Source: Winogradskyella sp. J14-2
Lineage (GTDB): Bacteria > Bacteroidota > Bacteroidia > Flavobacteriales > Flavobacteriaceae
Assembly (NCBI RefSeq): GCF_001971725.1
Contig: NZ_CP019388.1
Coordinates: 2,232,001 to 2,296,000 of the forward strand
Reading direction: 5' to 3'
DNA length: 64,000 nt
Below, piece after piece: positions 36,000 through 45,202 of the stretch (positions are counted from its first letter, which is position 1; each line of letters opens with the position of its first letter). Position numbers and translations under genes: made by a program. The notes below the pieces were generated by a model, which was given only the letters and a program-made list of their open reading frames with translations, ran no database searches and was not told where the DNA came from.

Positions 36000-36743
36000 T
36001 TATTGTTTAGAATAAATTTCTTTAATTTTTTTTAGATGTTCTTCTTCTGAAATTATATTCTTTGACTCTAAATGTTTAATAGTAATCGTAGAATCATTTA
36101 AAATTTTCACATTTTCTACATAAAAAGTGTGGTGAGTGTCTTTTAACTCCAGTATTAATCCAGGTAGACCATTAAATTCTTTTGGTCCATAACTAACGGG
36201 TATTTCAGGACAATACCAAGCTTCAATGATAAACTTATGTTCTTCTTTTATTCCTTGCTTTGTTTTCTCTCTAGTTGCTTTATAACAAGTGTAATCTCCA
36301 ATTTTTTTTGACTCATTGATTAATTTCCAGTTGTTTACTTTTGAGGAAATAATTTTTACTAATGTATTATTACCGTATAAATCTTCTTGCCTTAAGATTA
36401 TGTCTTTAGATTTTATGTAATAATATTTTCCTCTGGCTACAACATTTTTTATATAAGACATTGCCATAGGATTTAAATCTAAGTCCATAATTTCATTAAT
36501 ACTAAAAAGAGATTCATCATCATTAAACTCCAAGGTAAATTCTACATTCTGAGCTAGGCTATTTACTTTTTCTAAAAAATCATATAATTCTTTACTTTCT
36601 TCTCTATCATGGTCTGAAACTTTATTTGGGATATATTTATAAGTTATAACACCTGATGTTTCTTTAACAGGGTGGTATAAATCTTTTTTTGTACTATAAA
36701 GTAACGTAATAAAGATAATTATTAAATAAGAGTAATATTTCAT
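36000..36743 (-). CDS. GLPGLI family protein
   Basis: 247 residues. An N-terminal hydrophobic segment (about 4-17) serves as a signal peptide. The family signature appears as FNGLPGLILELKD, preceded by WYCPEIPVSYGP and followed by FYVENVKI. These proteins are found in Bacteroidetes beside TonB-dependent receptors, and their function is not known. Here the gene is 16 bases before such a receptor and 57 bases after a small secreted protein. Confidence 0.88.
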   Translation of the reverse strand: MKYYSYLIIIFITLLYSTKKDLYHPVKETSGVITYKYIPNKVSDHDREESKELYDFLEKVNSLAQNVEFTLEFNDDESLFSINEIMDLDLNPMAMSYIKNVVARGKYYYIKSKDIILRQEDLYGNNTLVKIISSKVNNWKLINESKKIGDYTCYKATREKTKQGIKEEHKFIIEAWYCPEIPVSYGPKEFNGLPGLILELKDTHHTFYVENVKILNDSTITIKHLESKNIISEEEHLKKIKEIYSKQ

Positions 36744-36769
36744 ATCGAGTGTAATATGTGTTATAAGAG

Positions 36770-36797
36770 ATTTGGTCAGTTCAAAAACTGACCAAAT
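36770..36797. terminator. Strong hairpin between the small secreted protein and the GLPGLI gene
   Basis: TTTGGTCAGT (36771-36780) and ACTGACCAAA (36787-36796) pair exactly, extendable by an A-T pair. A T-run follows on the plus strand and an A-run precedes it on the minus strand, so as a terminator it faces away from the minus-strand genes. It may act as a processing or attenuation site. Confidence 0.45.
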
Positions 36798-36800
36798 TTT

Positions 36801-37037
36801 TTAATAGTTATTTGCCCAAATATCATCCCATGAGTAACCATAACAATGTACTGCTTCAGCAGCATTAGATAACCATGTTAATTCTGTGGCGCTCCAACCA
36901 GCACGATCGGCTTGAGTAATCATCAATTCTACTTTATCAAAACAATCAGTTTCTTCTAATTCTTTTGTGGAAGCAATACTCATTAAACTTCCAGCAAATA
37001 AAACAACAGCCAAAAGGCTAAAAATTCTTTTTTTCAT
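36801..37037 (-). CDS. Small secreted protein (78 residues), function unknown
   Basis: The likely start is the ATG at 37037, which opens a classic signal peptide (MKKRIFSLLAVVLFAGSLMS); a longer in-frame reading would place 13 residues before it. The mature part of about 55 residues has two cysteines (in ETDCFDKVEL and EAVHCYGYSW) and is rich in Trp and acidic residues, ending DDIWANNY. Nothing in the family space that I know matches. It is the first gene before a GLPGLI and TonB-receptor pair and lies just downstream of a cluster of TAACGAG repeats. A secreted peptide or binding partner for that system is a guess. Confidence 0.6.
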   Translation of the reverse strand: MKKRIFSLLAVVLFAGSLMSIASTKELEETDCFDKVELMITQADRAGWSATELTWLSNAAEAVHCYGYSWDDIWANNY

Positions 37038-37084
37038 TTTTCTTAATTTTAAGACCAAAGTATGGTCAGTTAACAAACATTTTT

Positions 37085-37135
37085 TAACGAGTATTAACGA
37101 GTTTAAAATTAACGAGAGTTGTAACGAGTAACGAG
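37085..37135. repeat. Cluster of five TAACGAG repeats
   Basis: Copies start at 37085, 37095, 37110, 37122 and 37129, all on the plus strand. They lie about 50-100 bases upstream of the small secreted-protein gene (minus strand). The spacing is irregular, which suits clustered regulator sites more than a tandem array. Confidence 0.6.
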
Positions 37136-37140
37136 AAATA

Positions 37141-37158
37141 AAAACCTACGCAGGTTTT
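37141..37158. repeat. Perfect palindrome AAAACCT-ACGC-AGGTTTT
   Basis: A seven-base inverted repeat with a four-base loop lies next to the TAACGAG cluster. It may be another small dispersed palindrome or an operator. Confidence 0.4.
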
Positions 37159-37380
37159 GGCTAACCATTGCTATTAACAAAACATTTCGCCTCGTTAAAA
37201 CGTTATGTTAAGCTTAATAGCGTTTCAAATCTAAAAAAAAAAATAGTTAAAACATCAAAAAAATATGTAAGATTTTTCAATATTTTTTAATTACGGTTTT
37301 TCCGTAATTGTTTGGTAGATAATAGTTTAGTTTTTAACATTTTTTGATTTGTTTGTTAAGTTAGTTTTATTTAAAATTCC

Positions 37381-37388
37381 TAACTTTG
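37381..37388 (+). promoter_or_regulatory. Candidate -7 element for the homogentisate dioxygenase gene
   Basis: TAACTTTG matches TAnnTTTG. The nearest TTTG upstream (37352-37355) is 25 bases away, longer than usual. If used, the 5' leader would be about 200 bases and would include the dispersed repeat at 37458-37493. Confidence 0.35.
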
Positions 37389-37457
37389 TAACATTATGAA
37401 ACCATTCTGGGAAAACTTAAAACTTCATTTACACTTCCTTATCAAAAGGAACCCAGA

Positions 37458-37493
37458 ATGACATTTATGTCATGCTGAACTTGTTTCAGTATC
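37458..37493. repeat. Dispersed intergenic repeat (TGTCATGCTGAACTTGTTTC type)
   Basis: ATGACA-TTTA-TGTCAT runs into a short stem CTGAA/TTCAG (37475-37479 and 37485-37489). The core resembles a repeat commonly seen between flavobacterial genes, by memory and not by a search here. Confidence 0.5.
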
Positions 37494-37588
37494 TTTTCGC
37501 TTATAACTTTCAATTTTTGTAACTTTAAAACATTGTTCGTTTACATCGAATAAACGAATAAACAAATCAACAATTAAATAAAAACAAA

Positions 37589-38746
37589 ATGCCTTTTTAT
37601 CATAAATTAGGGAAAATCCCACCAAAGCGCCATACGCAGTTTAAAAAGCCAGATGGTAGTTTTTATTACGAGCAATTATTTGGTACAATTGGTTTTGATG
37701 GTATGAGCACCAACAGCTACCATGAGCAAAGACCAACGCAAGTAAAAGAAATTAGAAAACAATACAGCGTAGCACCTAAAGTTGCTAAAGCTAATAATAT
37801 GCAATCGTACCGCTTTCATGGTTTTAAAGTACAACCAGAAAGTGACTACTTAGACAGTAGAAAAATAGTGTTGACCAATAGCGATTGTAACATTATATTA
37901 GCTGCACCAAAAGCATCTACACGAGACTATTTTTATAAAAACACAGATGCAGATGAACTGATATTTGTCCATAAAGGCACAGGTAAGTTGCGTACCATGT
38001 TGGGTAATTTAGACTTTAAATACGGAGATTATTTATTAGTACCAAGAGGTGTCATTTATAAACTTGACTTTGATACCGAAGATAATCGTTTGTTTATTGT
38101 AGAATCTTACAGACCAATTTACACACCAAAACGTTACCGAAACTGGTTTGGGCAATTATTAGAGCATTCGCCATTTTGTGAGCGTGATTTACGTCAGCCT
38201 CAAGAGCTAGAAACTTACAATGAGTCTGGAGATTTTCTAATAAAAATAAAAAAGCAAGACGAAATTATAGAAATGGTATACGCATCACATCCTTTTGATG
38301 TGGTAGGTTACGATGGCTATAACTATCCATATGCTTTTTCAATTCACGATTTTGAGCCTATAACTGGTCGTGTACATCAACCACCACCAGTGCATCAAAC
38401 GTTTGAAACTGATGCTTTTGTGGTATGTAGTTTCGTACCACGTTTGTACGATTATCATCCGCTTGCAGTACCAGCACCATATAATCATAGCAATATAGAT
38501 AGTGATGAGGTATTGTACTACGTTGATGGCGACTTTATGAGTAGAAACGATATTGCAGCAGGTCATATTTCGTTACATCCAGCAGGTATACCTCATGGTC
38601 CACATCCTGGAGCTATGGAGCGTAGTATTGGTAAGGTAAAAACAGATGAATTAGCAGTAATGGTAGACACTTTTAAACCGTTAAAGGTTACAGAAGATGC
38701 CTTAAAAATTGCCGACGAGGATTATTATAAGTCTTGGTTGGAGTAA
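37589..38746 (+). CDS. hmgA: Homogentisate 1,2-dioxygenase
   Basis: 385 residues. It opens the ring of homogentisate in tyrosine and phenylalanine breakdown. The N-terminus MPFYHKLGKIPPKRH and the segment FGTIGFDGMSTNSYHEQRP match the bacterial short form. Later, cupin-type motifs with iron ligands appear (HQPPPVHQTFE, PAGIPHGPHPGAME). The HPPD gene lies 138 bases downstream, supplying the homogentisate used here, though a repeat pair separates them. No later gene of the pathway (maleylacetoacetate isomerase, fumarylacetoacetase) is in the window. Confidence 0.93.
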   Translation: MPFYHKLGKIPPKRHTQFKKPDGSFYYEQLFGTIGFDGMSTNSYHEQRPTQVKEIRKQYSVAPKVAKANNMQSYRFHGFKVQPESDYLDSRKIVLTNSDCNIILAAPKASTRDYFYKNTDADELIFVHKGTGKLRTMLGNLDFKYGDYLLVPRGVIYKLDFDTEDNRLFIVESYRPIYTPKRYRNWFGQLLEHSPFCERDLRQPQELETYNESGDFLIKIKKQDEIIEMVYASHPFDVVGYDGYNYPYAFSIHDFEPITGRVHQPPPVHQTFETDAFVVCSFVPRLYDYHPLAVPAPYNHSNIDSDEVLYYVDGDFMSRNDIAAGHISLHPAGIPHGPHPGAMERSIGKVKTDELAVMVDTFKPLKVTEDALKIADEDYYKSWLE

Positions 38747-38747
38747 A

Positions 38748-38876
38748 AGCCTATCCTTACCTTCCAAGAGGGAAGCAACTGATAATGAAAAGTAAAGCAA
38801 AGCAAGAATAATTTTTAACAAACTCTTCAGCCCAACAGAGAGAGTTCTTCCCCTTTGGGGAAGTTAGAAGGGGCTT
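38748..38876. repeat. REPIN-like inverted repeat pair between hmgA and hppD
   Basis: The left end (38748-38779) reads AGCCTATCCTTACCTTCC and continues into GGAAG. The right end (38848-38876), reverse-complemented, reads AGCCCCTTCTAACTTCCCC and continues into AAAGGGG. The two halves are inverted copies of one another and resemble the pair at 27608-27826. Confidence 0.65.
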
Positions 38877-38884
38877 CTTAAATT

Positions 38885-40045
38885 ATGTCAAAAGAAATAA
38901 AAACAGTCAACTACGGATTAGAAAAAATATTTGAAGGAGCACAAGATTTCCTTCCGTTATTAGGAACAGACTATGTAGAATTCTATGTAGGTAATGCTAA
39001 ACAAGCAGCGCATTTTTATAAAACTGCATTTGGCTTTCAGTCATATGCTTACAAGGGTTTAGAAACAGGAAGTAAAGACACTGTATCTTACGTTTTAAAA
39101 CAAGACAAAATTAGATTGGTGCTAACTACTCCGTTAAATTCAAAACACCCAATTAACGATCATATCGTAAAACATGGAGATGGAGTAAAGGTTATAGCGC
39201 TCTGGGTAGAAGATGCCCGTAAATCTTACGAAGAAACCACAAAACGTGGTGCAAAATCTTACATGGAGCCAACAGTAGAAACTGATGAGTTCGGAGAGGT
39301 CGTAAGAGCGGGAATTTACACCTACGGAGAAACAGTACATATGTTTGTAGAGCGCAAAAACTATAACGGAGTTTTTATGCCTAAGTTCGAAAAATGGGAA
39401 TCCGATTACAATCCCAAGCCTGTAGGTCTTAAATATGTGGATCATATGGTAGGCAATGTAGGTTGGGGAGAAATGAATACTTGGGTAAAATGGTACGAGG
39501 ATGTTATGGGTTTTGTCAACTTTTTATCCTTTGATGATAAGCAAATTCATACCGAATACTCAGCATTAATGAGTAAAGTGATGAGTAATGGCAATGGCAG
39601 AATAAAATTCCCTATTAACGAGCCAGCTGAAGGCAAAAAACGTTCTCAGATAGAAGAATACTTAGACTTTTATGAAGGTCCAGGAGTACAACACATAGCT
39701 GTTGCCACGGACGATATCATTACAACAGTATCAGAAATGCGCAAAAGGGGAGTAGAGTTTTTGTCAATTCCACCAGAAGCGTATTATAGAGCTGTACCAG
39801 GCAGATTAGAAGAGTTTAGCCACGAATTACGAGAAGATATTGAAATTTTAAAATCTCTCGGAATTATGATAGATGCTGATGAGGAAGGCTATTTACTTCA
39901 AATTTTTACTAAACCAGTTGAAGACAGACCAACCTTGTTCTTCGAAATCATTCAACGTATGGGAGCTCGTGGTTTTGGTGCAGGTAACTTTAAGGCCTTA
40001 TTTGAATCTATAGAAAGAGAACAGGCAAAAAGGGGAACACTATAA
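38885..40045 (+). CDS. hppD: 4-hydroxyphenylpyruvate dioxygenase
   Basis: 386 residues. It converts 4-hydroxyphenylpyruvate to homogentisate with Fe(II) and oxygen. Two VOC-type domains are visible. Iron ligands are expected at the histidine in KYVDHMVGNVG, the histidine in GVQHIAVATDDI and the glutamate in LFFEIIQRMGARGFG, which are canonical HPPD sequences. The C-terminal helix GAGNFKALFESIEREQAKRG is also typical. It supplies substrate for the upstream homogentisate dioxygenase. Confidence 0.96.
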   Translation: MSKEIKTVNYGLEKIFEGAQDFLPLLGTDYVEFYVGNAKQAAHFYKTAFGFQSYAYKGLETGSKDTVSYVLKQDKIRLVLTTPLNSKHPINDHIVKHGDGVKVIALWVEDARKSYEETTKRGAKSYMEPTVETDEFGEVVRAGIYTYGETVHMFVERKNYNGVFMPKFEKWESDYNPKPVGLKYVDHMVGNVGWGEMNTWVKWYEDVMGFVNFLSFDDKQIHTEYSALMSKVMSNGNGRIKFPINEPAEGKKRSQIEEYLDFYEGPGVQHIAVATDDIITTVSEMRKRGVEFLSIPPEAYYRAVPGRLEEFSHELREDIEILKSLGIMIDADEEGYLLQIFTKPVEDRPTLFFEIIQRMGARGFGAGNFKALFESIEREQAKRGTL

Positions 40046-40053
40046 AAAAACAA

Positions 40054-40085
40054 AGCGCGTTTAGATCACTACTTCTAAACGCGCT
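40054..40085. other. Perfect 12-bp hairpin after hppD
   Basis: AGCGCGTTTAGA (40054-40065) pairs with TCTAAACGCGCT (40074-40085) across eight bases. There is an A-tract before it but no T-run after it on the plus strand, so it is a weak terminator in the hppD direction. It may stabilise the 3' end. Confidence 0.45.
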
Positions 40086-40284
40086 AATAAAAAACCAACT
40101 CTTAAATTCATAACACAAAAAATAAATACTTCTAAATTTAATGTGTTGTGGTTTGCTCTGTCTTAGTATCGGTAATCATTAAAAATGTGAGCATCAAATC
40201 GAAGAAATAATAAATTAACCTTAGGGTTTTGCTTGTATTACAGGGTTTTAATAGATTTGGAACAGTAATTGTAATTAAGATAAT

Positions 40285-40307
40285 TGTAACATAAAAATTA
40301 CGTTACA
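40285..40307. promoter_or_regulatory. Inverted repeat TGTAAC-N11-GTTACA before the DUF3108 gene
   Basis: The half-sites are at 40285-40290 and 40302-40307, 30 bases before the start codon. The size and spacing fit a dimeric regulator. No specific regulator can be named. Confidence 0.35.
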
Positions 40308-40336
40308 TTATTTAAATTTACAAACTAATACAGTCT

Positions 40337-41131
40337 ATGAAGTACATACTTGCAATTTTAGTTTTTTTGGTTGGTCTTAAAGCACCCAGTACAGAACGAG
40401 ATCCTGCATTTCAGTCAGGAGAATGGTTTAAGTTTAGGATGAGCTATAGCGGTTGGTTTAAGGCTGGTGAAGCAACTTTAAAAGTTGATGAAAAAAAACT
40501 TAACGGCAAAGCTGTCTATCACGTCGTTGGCAAAGGTAAAACTACAGGAGCTGTTAACCTATTTTTTAAAGTGAGAGACCGCTACGAAAGTTACTTCGAT
40601 AAAGAAACTGGTGTGCCTTACAAGTTCATTAGAAAGATTGATGAGGGCGGACATACAAAAGATATAGAAATTGAGTTTAATCATGAAGAGCAAAAAGCGA
40701 TTGTCAACAATAAAAAGCACAAAAAAATTAAGACTATTGCCACTGAGAAAGATGTCCAAGACATGGTGTCTATGTATTACCACCTAAGAAATAGTATAAA
40801 TATAGACGACCTAGAAGTTGGCGATGAAATAAAAACCAATATGTTTTTTGATGAAGAAAACTATGGTTTTAAACTAAAATATTTAGGCAGAGAAACCATT
40901 GAAGTAGATATTAATAACTCTGATGTAAAAGTAAAGTCCTTAAAGTTTAGACCATATGTTATGGCAGGACGTGTGTTTAAAGAAGAAGAAAGTTTAACAT
41001 TGTGGGTAAGTGCAGATAAGAATAAAATCCCACTAAAAATAAAGGCAGATTTAGCAGTAGGTTCGCTACGTGCCGATTTAGAAGAATTTAGAGGGTTAAA
41101 ACATTCCTTCCCGATAGTTTTTGATAATTAA
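40337..41131 (+). CDS. DUF3108 domain-containing protein
   Basis: 264 residues with an N-terminal hydrophobic segment (about 2-14) acting as a signal peptide. The sequence fits the DUF3108 pattern: FKFRMSYSGWFKAGEATL near the start, DRYESYFDKETGVPYKFIRK and later FRPYVMAGRVF and EEESLTLWVSAD. The family is periplasmic or outer-membrane associated and its role is not established. It begins 291 bases after hppD and is followed after three bases by the tryptophan dioxygenase gene, so it heads a run of closely spaced genes (40337-45043). Confidence 0.85.
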   Translation: MKYILAILVFLVGLKAPSTERDPAFQSGEWFKFRMSYSGWFKAGEATLKVDEKKLNGKAVYHVVGKGKTTGAVNLFFKVRDRYESYFDKETGVPYKFIRKIDEGGHTKDIEIEFNHEEQKAIVNNKKHKKIKTIATEKDVQDMVSMYYHLRNSINIDDLEVGDEIKTNMFFDEENYGFKLKYLGRETIEVDINNSDVKVKSLKFRPYVMAGRVFKEEESLTLWVSADKNKIPLKIKADLAVGSLRADLEEFRGLKHSFPIVFDN

Positions 41132-41134
41132 TTT

Positions 41135-42067
41135 ATGTCAGACCAACCAAATTACAATGAAATTTTAAAACAACTTCAAGAGAAGTATGTTAAAATAGAC
41201 CAAGATACAGATGACCATTTATACGGCTTGTTATACAGCAAGCCCATTACATATTGGGATTATATACAAACAGATGCGTTGTTAAACCTTCAGATACAGC
41301 GCACCACCCTTCCAGATGAAATGGTGTTTATTGCCTATCATCAAATAAACGAGCTTATTTTTAAAATGATACTTTGGGAAATTTCTCAAGTAGCTGAAAA
41401 AGAGAATCTCGATGTCGTGTTTTTTGAAAACAAAATAATGCGTATCAGTCGTTATTTCGATATGCTTACCACGTCTTTCAATATTATGAGAGAGGGTATG
41501 GAAGTAGAGCAATACATGAAGTTTAGGTATACACTAACACCAGCTAGTGGTTTTCAAAGTGCTCAATATCGACTTATTGAGTTTGCGTCTACTGAACTGA
41601 TAAATTTAATAGACTATAGATTTAGAGCAAATATCGATAGAAACACACCTTACACCCATGCCTTTGAGCATTTGTACTGGCAAGCCGCAGGAAAAGATCA
41701 TAATACAGGTAAAAAATCTACACTTTTAGTTAATTTTGAAAAGCGTTATAAAGACGAGTTTCTAAGATTTATGGAACAGTATAACACCAAAAATCTTTGG
41801 ACGCGCTTTAAAGAATTACCAGAAGAAGATCAAAAAGACGAAGACTTAGTAAAAGCTATGCGTCATTATGACTATACGGTTAATGTAACTTGGGTAATGG
41901 CACATTACAATGCAGCAAGACACTATATAGAAAGTGGCATAGGTGACGGTGAAGCAACTGGAGGAAGTGACTGGAAAAAATACATGCACCCTAGATATCA
42001 AAGGCGTATTTTCTTTCCAGATTTGTGGTCAGATGAAGAATTAGAAAATTGGGGAAATAATATATAA
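41135..42067 (+). CDS. kynA: Tryptophan 2,3-dioxygenase
   Basis: 310 residues. It converts L-tryptophan to N-formylkynurenine with haem iron. The haem-ligand region and substrate motifs are visible: VFIAYHQINELIFKMILWEI, TPASGFQSAQYRLIE, and the C-terminal WKKYMHPRYQRRIFFPDLW. It starts three bases after the DUF3108 gene and lies 10 bases before the M23 peptidase gene. No kynureninase or kynurenine formamidase gene is in the window, so the rest of the pathway is elsewhere. Confidence 0.95.
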   Translation: MSDQPNYNEILKQLQEKYVKIDQDTDDHLYGLLYSKPITYWDYIQTDALLNLQIQRTTLPDEMVFIAYHQINELIFKMILWEISQVAEKENLDVVFFENKIMRISRYFDMLTTSFNIMREGMEVEQYMKFRYTLTPASGFQSAQYRLIEFASTELINLIDYRFRANIDRNTPYTHAFEHLYWQAAGKDHNTGKKSTLLVNFEKRYKDEFLRFMEQYNTKNLWTRFKELPEEDQKDEDLVKAMRHYDYTVNVTWVMAHYNAARHYIESGIGDGEATGGSDWKKYMHPRYQRRIFFPDLWSDEELENWGNNI

Positions 42068-42077
42068 TTAGCAATTA

Positions 42078-43394
42078 ATGCGTTTAAAGGGATTAATAGT
42101 ATTTACCGTCTTTACGGTATTTTTTACTACATGTAAAGATGATAACTCAGCAGAAAATTATGAAAAAGAAATCGCTGAAAAGAAACAAGAAGAAAAAATC
42201 TTTGAATTTGGTTTCGATTTAAAAAAGTTTGAATTTAAAAGAGATACCGTAAGAAAAGGCGATACTTTTGGTGTTATTTTAGAACGAAATAATATCGGTT
42301 ATCCAGAGATTTTTCAAATAGCTGAAAAAGCAAAAGATACTTTTGATATTGCTACAAAACTTCAGGTTGGCAAACCCTACACTTTATTATACGATAAGGA
42401 TAATGTTAATGATAGTATTCAAAAGCCTACCACCTTTATCTATCAACAGAATTTAGAAGACTATGTTGTTATAGATTTTAAAGATTCCATTCAAGCCTAT
42501 ACACGTACAAAACCTATTACCTATGTAGAAAAGACTGCTACAGGTGTTATAGAAAACAATATTTCAGAAACATTAGAGCATAAAGGTTTAAGCCAAGTAC
42601 TAGCCTATAAAATGGCAGATGATATCTATGCTTGGACTATAGATTTTAGACGCCTCCAGCCAGGTGACAGATTTAAAGTAATCTATACAGACAAGTATAT
42701 AAATGATACCATTTATGCAGGTGTGCATAACGTTAAGGCTGCGTATTTTGAGCACAATGGAGACTCTTTGTATGCGTTTCAGTTTAAAACAGATTCCATT
42801 AAAAACATTGTAGATTATTTTAATGAAGATGCAAAAAACTTAAGACGTGCCTTTTTAAAAATGCCAGTAAAGTTTGGAAGGCTTTCGTCTCGTTATAATC
42901 TAAAAAGAAGAATTGCTTATTATGGTTACAAAGTAAGACCACACAAAGGTACAGATTTTGCAGCACCTGTAGGTACACCTATTATGGCAACCGCTAATGG
43001 TACTGTTGTAGAGTCTACAAGACGTGGCGGAAATGGTAAATATGTAAAAATTAGACATAATGCCACGTATTCTACACAATATTTACACATGAAAGCCCAA
43101 AAGGTAAAAAAGGGACAATATGTTAAACAAGGCGATATTATTGGTTGGGTTGGAATGACTGGTAACACTGGTGGTCCGCATGTTTGCTACCGTTTTTGGA
43201 AAAACGGAAAACAAGTAGACCCGTTTAAAGAAAAATTACCAGAAGCAGAACCAATTTCAGATAGTTTAAAAACGAAATATCTGCAATACATTGCACCTCT
43301 AAAAGAAAGGTTAGACAATATTTTCTTTTTGGAAACAGCACCTAATAATACTGAAAGCACAATAACTGAAGATAATATTACAGACATACAATAA
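42078..43394 (+). CDS. M23 family peptidoglycan endopeptidase (OapA/LysM-like N-terminus)
   Basis: 438 residues. The signal sequence ends in a lipobox-like FTTCKDDN (Cys near residue 20), so it may be a lipoprotein. The middle includes an OapA/LysM-like domain. The peptidase domain has the zinc histidines in [15 protein letters not shown] (His near 292), in YLHMKA and in [11 protein letters not shown]. Lytic or regulatory action on peptidoglycan cross-links is expected. Its stop codon overlaps the pgi start (TAATG). Confidence 0.9.
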   Translation: MRLKGLIVFTVFTVFFTTCKDDNSAENYEKEIAEKKQEEKIFEFGFDLKKFEFKRDTVRKGDTFGVILERNNIGYPEIFQIAEKAKDTFDIATKLQVGKPYTLLYDKDNVNDSIQKPTTFIYQQNLEDYVVIDFKDSIQAYTRTKPITYVEKTATGVIENNISETLEHKGLSQVLAYKMADDIYAWTIDFRRLQPGDRFKVIYTDKYINDTIYAGVHNVKAAYFEHNGDSLYAFQFKTDSIKNIVDYFNEDAKNLRRAFLKMPVKFGRLSSRYNLKRRIAYYGYKVRPHKGTDFAAPVGTPIMATANGTVVESTRRGGNGKYVKIRHNATYSTQYLHMKAQKVKKGQYVKQGDIIGWVGMTGNTGGPHVCYRFWKNGKQVDPFKEKLPEAEPISDSLKTKYLQYIAPLKERLDNIFFLETAPNNTESTITEDNITDIQ

Positions 43395-45043
43395 TGGCAC
43401 TCAAATCTATAAACCCAACAACTACGACATCTTGGAAGACATTACAAACGCATTTTGAAAGTATTAAGTCTACACATCTAAAAGAGCTTTTCAGGTCCAA
43501 TCCTAATAGAGCTGATGAGTTTACTATAAATTGGGATGATTTTTATGTAGATTTTTCAAAAAATAGAATCACTAAAGAAACGCTTGATATTCTGGTTGAC
43601 TTAGCTAATGAATTAGACTTAAAAGATGCTATTTCAAGATATTTTGAAGGAGATGTTATAAATGCTACAGAAGAAAGAGCAGTGCTACATACAGCATTAA
43701 GGGCTAAAGAAAACGCAGAAGTTTTTGTTGATGGAAAAAACGTTATACCAGAAGTTTATGAGGTTAAACGAAAGGTTAAAACGTTTACAGAAGCCGTGGT
43801 AAACGGAATTCATAAAGGATACACCGATAAAAACATCACAGATATTGTTAACATAGGTATTGGTGGTTCTGATCTTGGGCCAGCAATGGTTGTAGATTCA
43901 CTTCAATATTATAAAAATCACTTAAATACACATTTCGTAAGCAATGTAGATGGAGATCATCATAAGGAAGTGATAAAAAATTTAAATCCAGAAACCACAC
44001 TTTTTGTTATTGTGTCTAAAACCTTTACAACACAAGAAACCTTGTCTAATGCTGAGTCTATTAGAGCTTGGTTTTTAGAATCTTTACCAGTAGAGGCCAT
44101 TTCAAAACATTTTGTAGCTGTTTCTACCAATATAGATAGTGTTAAGGCTTTTGGTATAGATCAAAACAATATCTTCCCTATGAAAGATTGGGTTGGTGGT
44201 CGTTTTTCACTATGGAGCGCTGTAGGTCTATCCATAAGTCTTGCACTTGGATATAATAATTTTGAAAGTCTCTTAAAAGGTGCTCAAAAGATGGATGAGC
44301 ATTTTAAAACTACCGAATTTCATAAAAACATTCCTGTAGTATCTGCATTATTAACGGTATGGTATAACAACTTTTTTAACGCAGAAAGTGAAGCAATCAT
44401 TCCTTATACACAGTATCTTAATCAGTTTGCAACCTATCTACAGCAAGGTATTATGGAGAGTAACGGAAAGTATGTAGATAGAGCAGGCGATATTGTAAAT
44501 TATCAAACAGGCACTATAATTTGGGGAGAACCTGGTACAAATTCACAACACGCCTTTTTTCAATTAATACATCAAGGAACAAAGCTGATACCAGCAGATT
44601 TTATTGGTTTTATAGAATCTCTCCACGAAAATAAAGACCATCACAATAAGTTAATGTCTAATTACTTTGCCCAAACAGAAGCCTTAATGAACGGAAAATC
44701 TAGAGCAGAAGTGTTAGCAGAATTGAATGGATTAAACCTATCTGAAGAAAAAAAGCAAAAACTATTACCATTCAAAATTTTTGAAGGGAATAGACCAACA
44801 ACTTCAATATTAATTAAAAAATTAACACCAGAAAGTTTAGGTAAGCTCATTGCCATGTATGAGCATAAAATCTTTGTACAAGGTATTATTTGGAATATCT
44901 ATAGCTATGACCAATTTGGTGTTGAACTAGGAAAACAACTAGCCAAAACTATCCTTAAAGAATTAACGGTTAGTGCTAACGCTTCACATCACGACTCCTC
45001 GACTCAAAATTTGATTGAATTTTATAAAAAGAACCGCAAATAA
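43394..45043 (+). CDS. pgi: Glucose-6-phosphate isomerase
   Basis: 549 residues. It interconverts glucose-6-phosphate and fructose-6-phosphate. Signatures are [28 protein letters not shown] and [17 protein letters not shown], with catalytic [18 protein letters not shown] in the second half. It is translationally coupled to the M23 peptidase gene. Expression is probably driven from upstream of DUF3108 or from a promoter not found here. An inverted repeat after it may end the transcript. Confidence 0.97.
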   Translation: MALKSINPTTTTSWKTLQTHFESIKSTHLKELFRSNPNRADEFTINWDDFYVDFSKNRITKETLDILVDLANELDLKDAISRYFEGDVINATEERAVLHTALRAKENAEVFVDGKNVIPEVYEVKRKVKTFTEAVVNGIHKGYTDKNITDIVNIGIGGSDLGPAMVVDSLQYYKNHLNTHFVSNVDGDHHKEVIKNLNPETTLFVIVSKTFTTQETLSNAESIRAWFLESLPVEAISKHFVAVSTNIDSVKAFGIDQNNIFPMKDWVGGRFSLWSAVGLSISLALGYNNFESLLKGAQKMDEHFKTTEFHKNIPVVSALLTVWYNNFFNAESEAIIPYTQYLNQFATYLQQGIMESNGKYVDRAGDIVNYQTGTIIWGEPGTNSQHAFFQLIHQGTKLIPADFIGFIESLHENKDHHNKLMSNYFAQTEALMNGKSRAEVLAELNGLNLSEEKKQKLLPFKIFEGNRPTTSILIKKLTPESLGKLIAMYEHKIFVQGIIWNIYSYDQFGVELGKQLAKTILKELTVSANASHHDSSTQNLIEFYKKNRK

Positions 45044-45065
45044 TTGTTAAAAAAATTACAATAAA

Positions 45066-45105
45066 TTAATTATGCATGCATATAAATTGAAGCATGCATA
45101 ATTAA
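45066..45105. repeat. Perfect 14-bp inverted repeat between pgi and the TonB-receptor gene
   Basis: TTAATTATGCATGC (45066-45079) pairs with GCATGCATAATTAA (45092-45105) across 12 bases. There is no T-run after it. It may be a terminator-like end for pgi or an operator for the receptor gene. Confidence 0.6.
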
Positions 45106-45160
45106 CGATAAGGTGTTAAATTTCTTAACATTTAGGTAATATTATAACCATTGATATATG

Positions 45161-45168
45161 TAATTTTG
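45161..45168 (+). promoter_or_regulatory. -7 element of the TonB-receptor gene
   Basis: TAATTTTG matches TAnnTTTG and lies 34 bases before the start codon. The -33 region has only a TTAG (25 bases away), so the match is partial. Confidence 0.5.
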
Positions 45169-45202
45169 CGCCACAATTAGAAACCAATTAACTTAAATTT
45201 AC

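Larger units (their letters stand above)
37038..37588. other. 551-base intergenic region with tandem and palindromic repeats
   Basis: No gene is visible. The region holds five TAACGAG copies (37085-37135), a palindrome AAAACCT-ACGC-AGGTTTT (37141-37158), an inverted CTCGTTA (37191-37197), a candidate -7 box (TAACTTTG, 37381-37388) and a dispersed repeat with ATGACA-TTTA-TGTCAT followed by CTGAA-CTTGT-TTCAG (about 37458-37493). Confidence 0.6.

Noticed and set aside
40054-40085. Classical terminator for hppD
   Set aside because: The stem is perfect, but the T-run is on the wrong side for the plus strand.
37589-42067. A complete aromatic amino-acid degradation cluster
   Set aside because: Only HPPD, homogentisate dioxygenase and tryptophan dioxygenase are present; later steps are not in the window.
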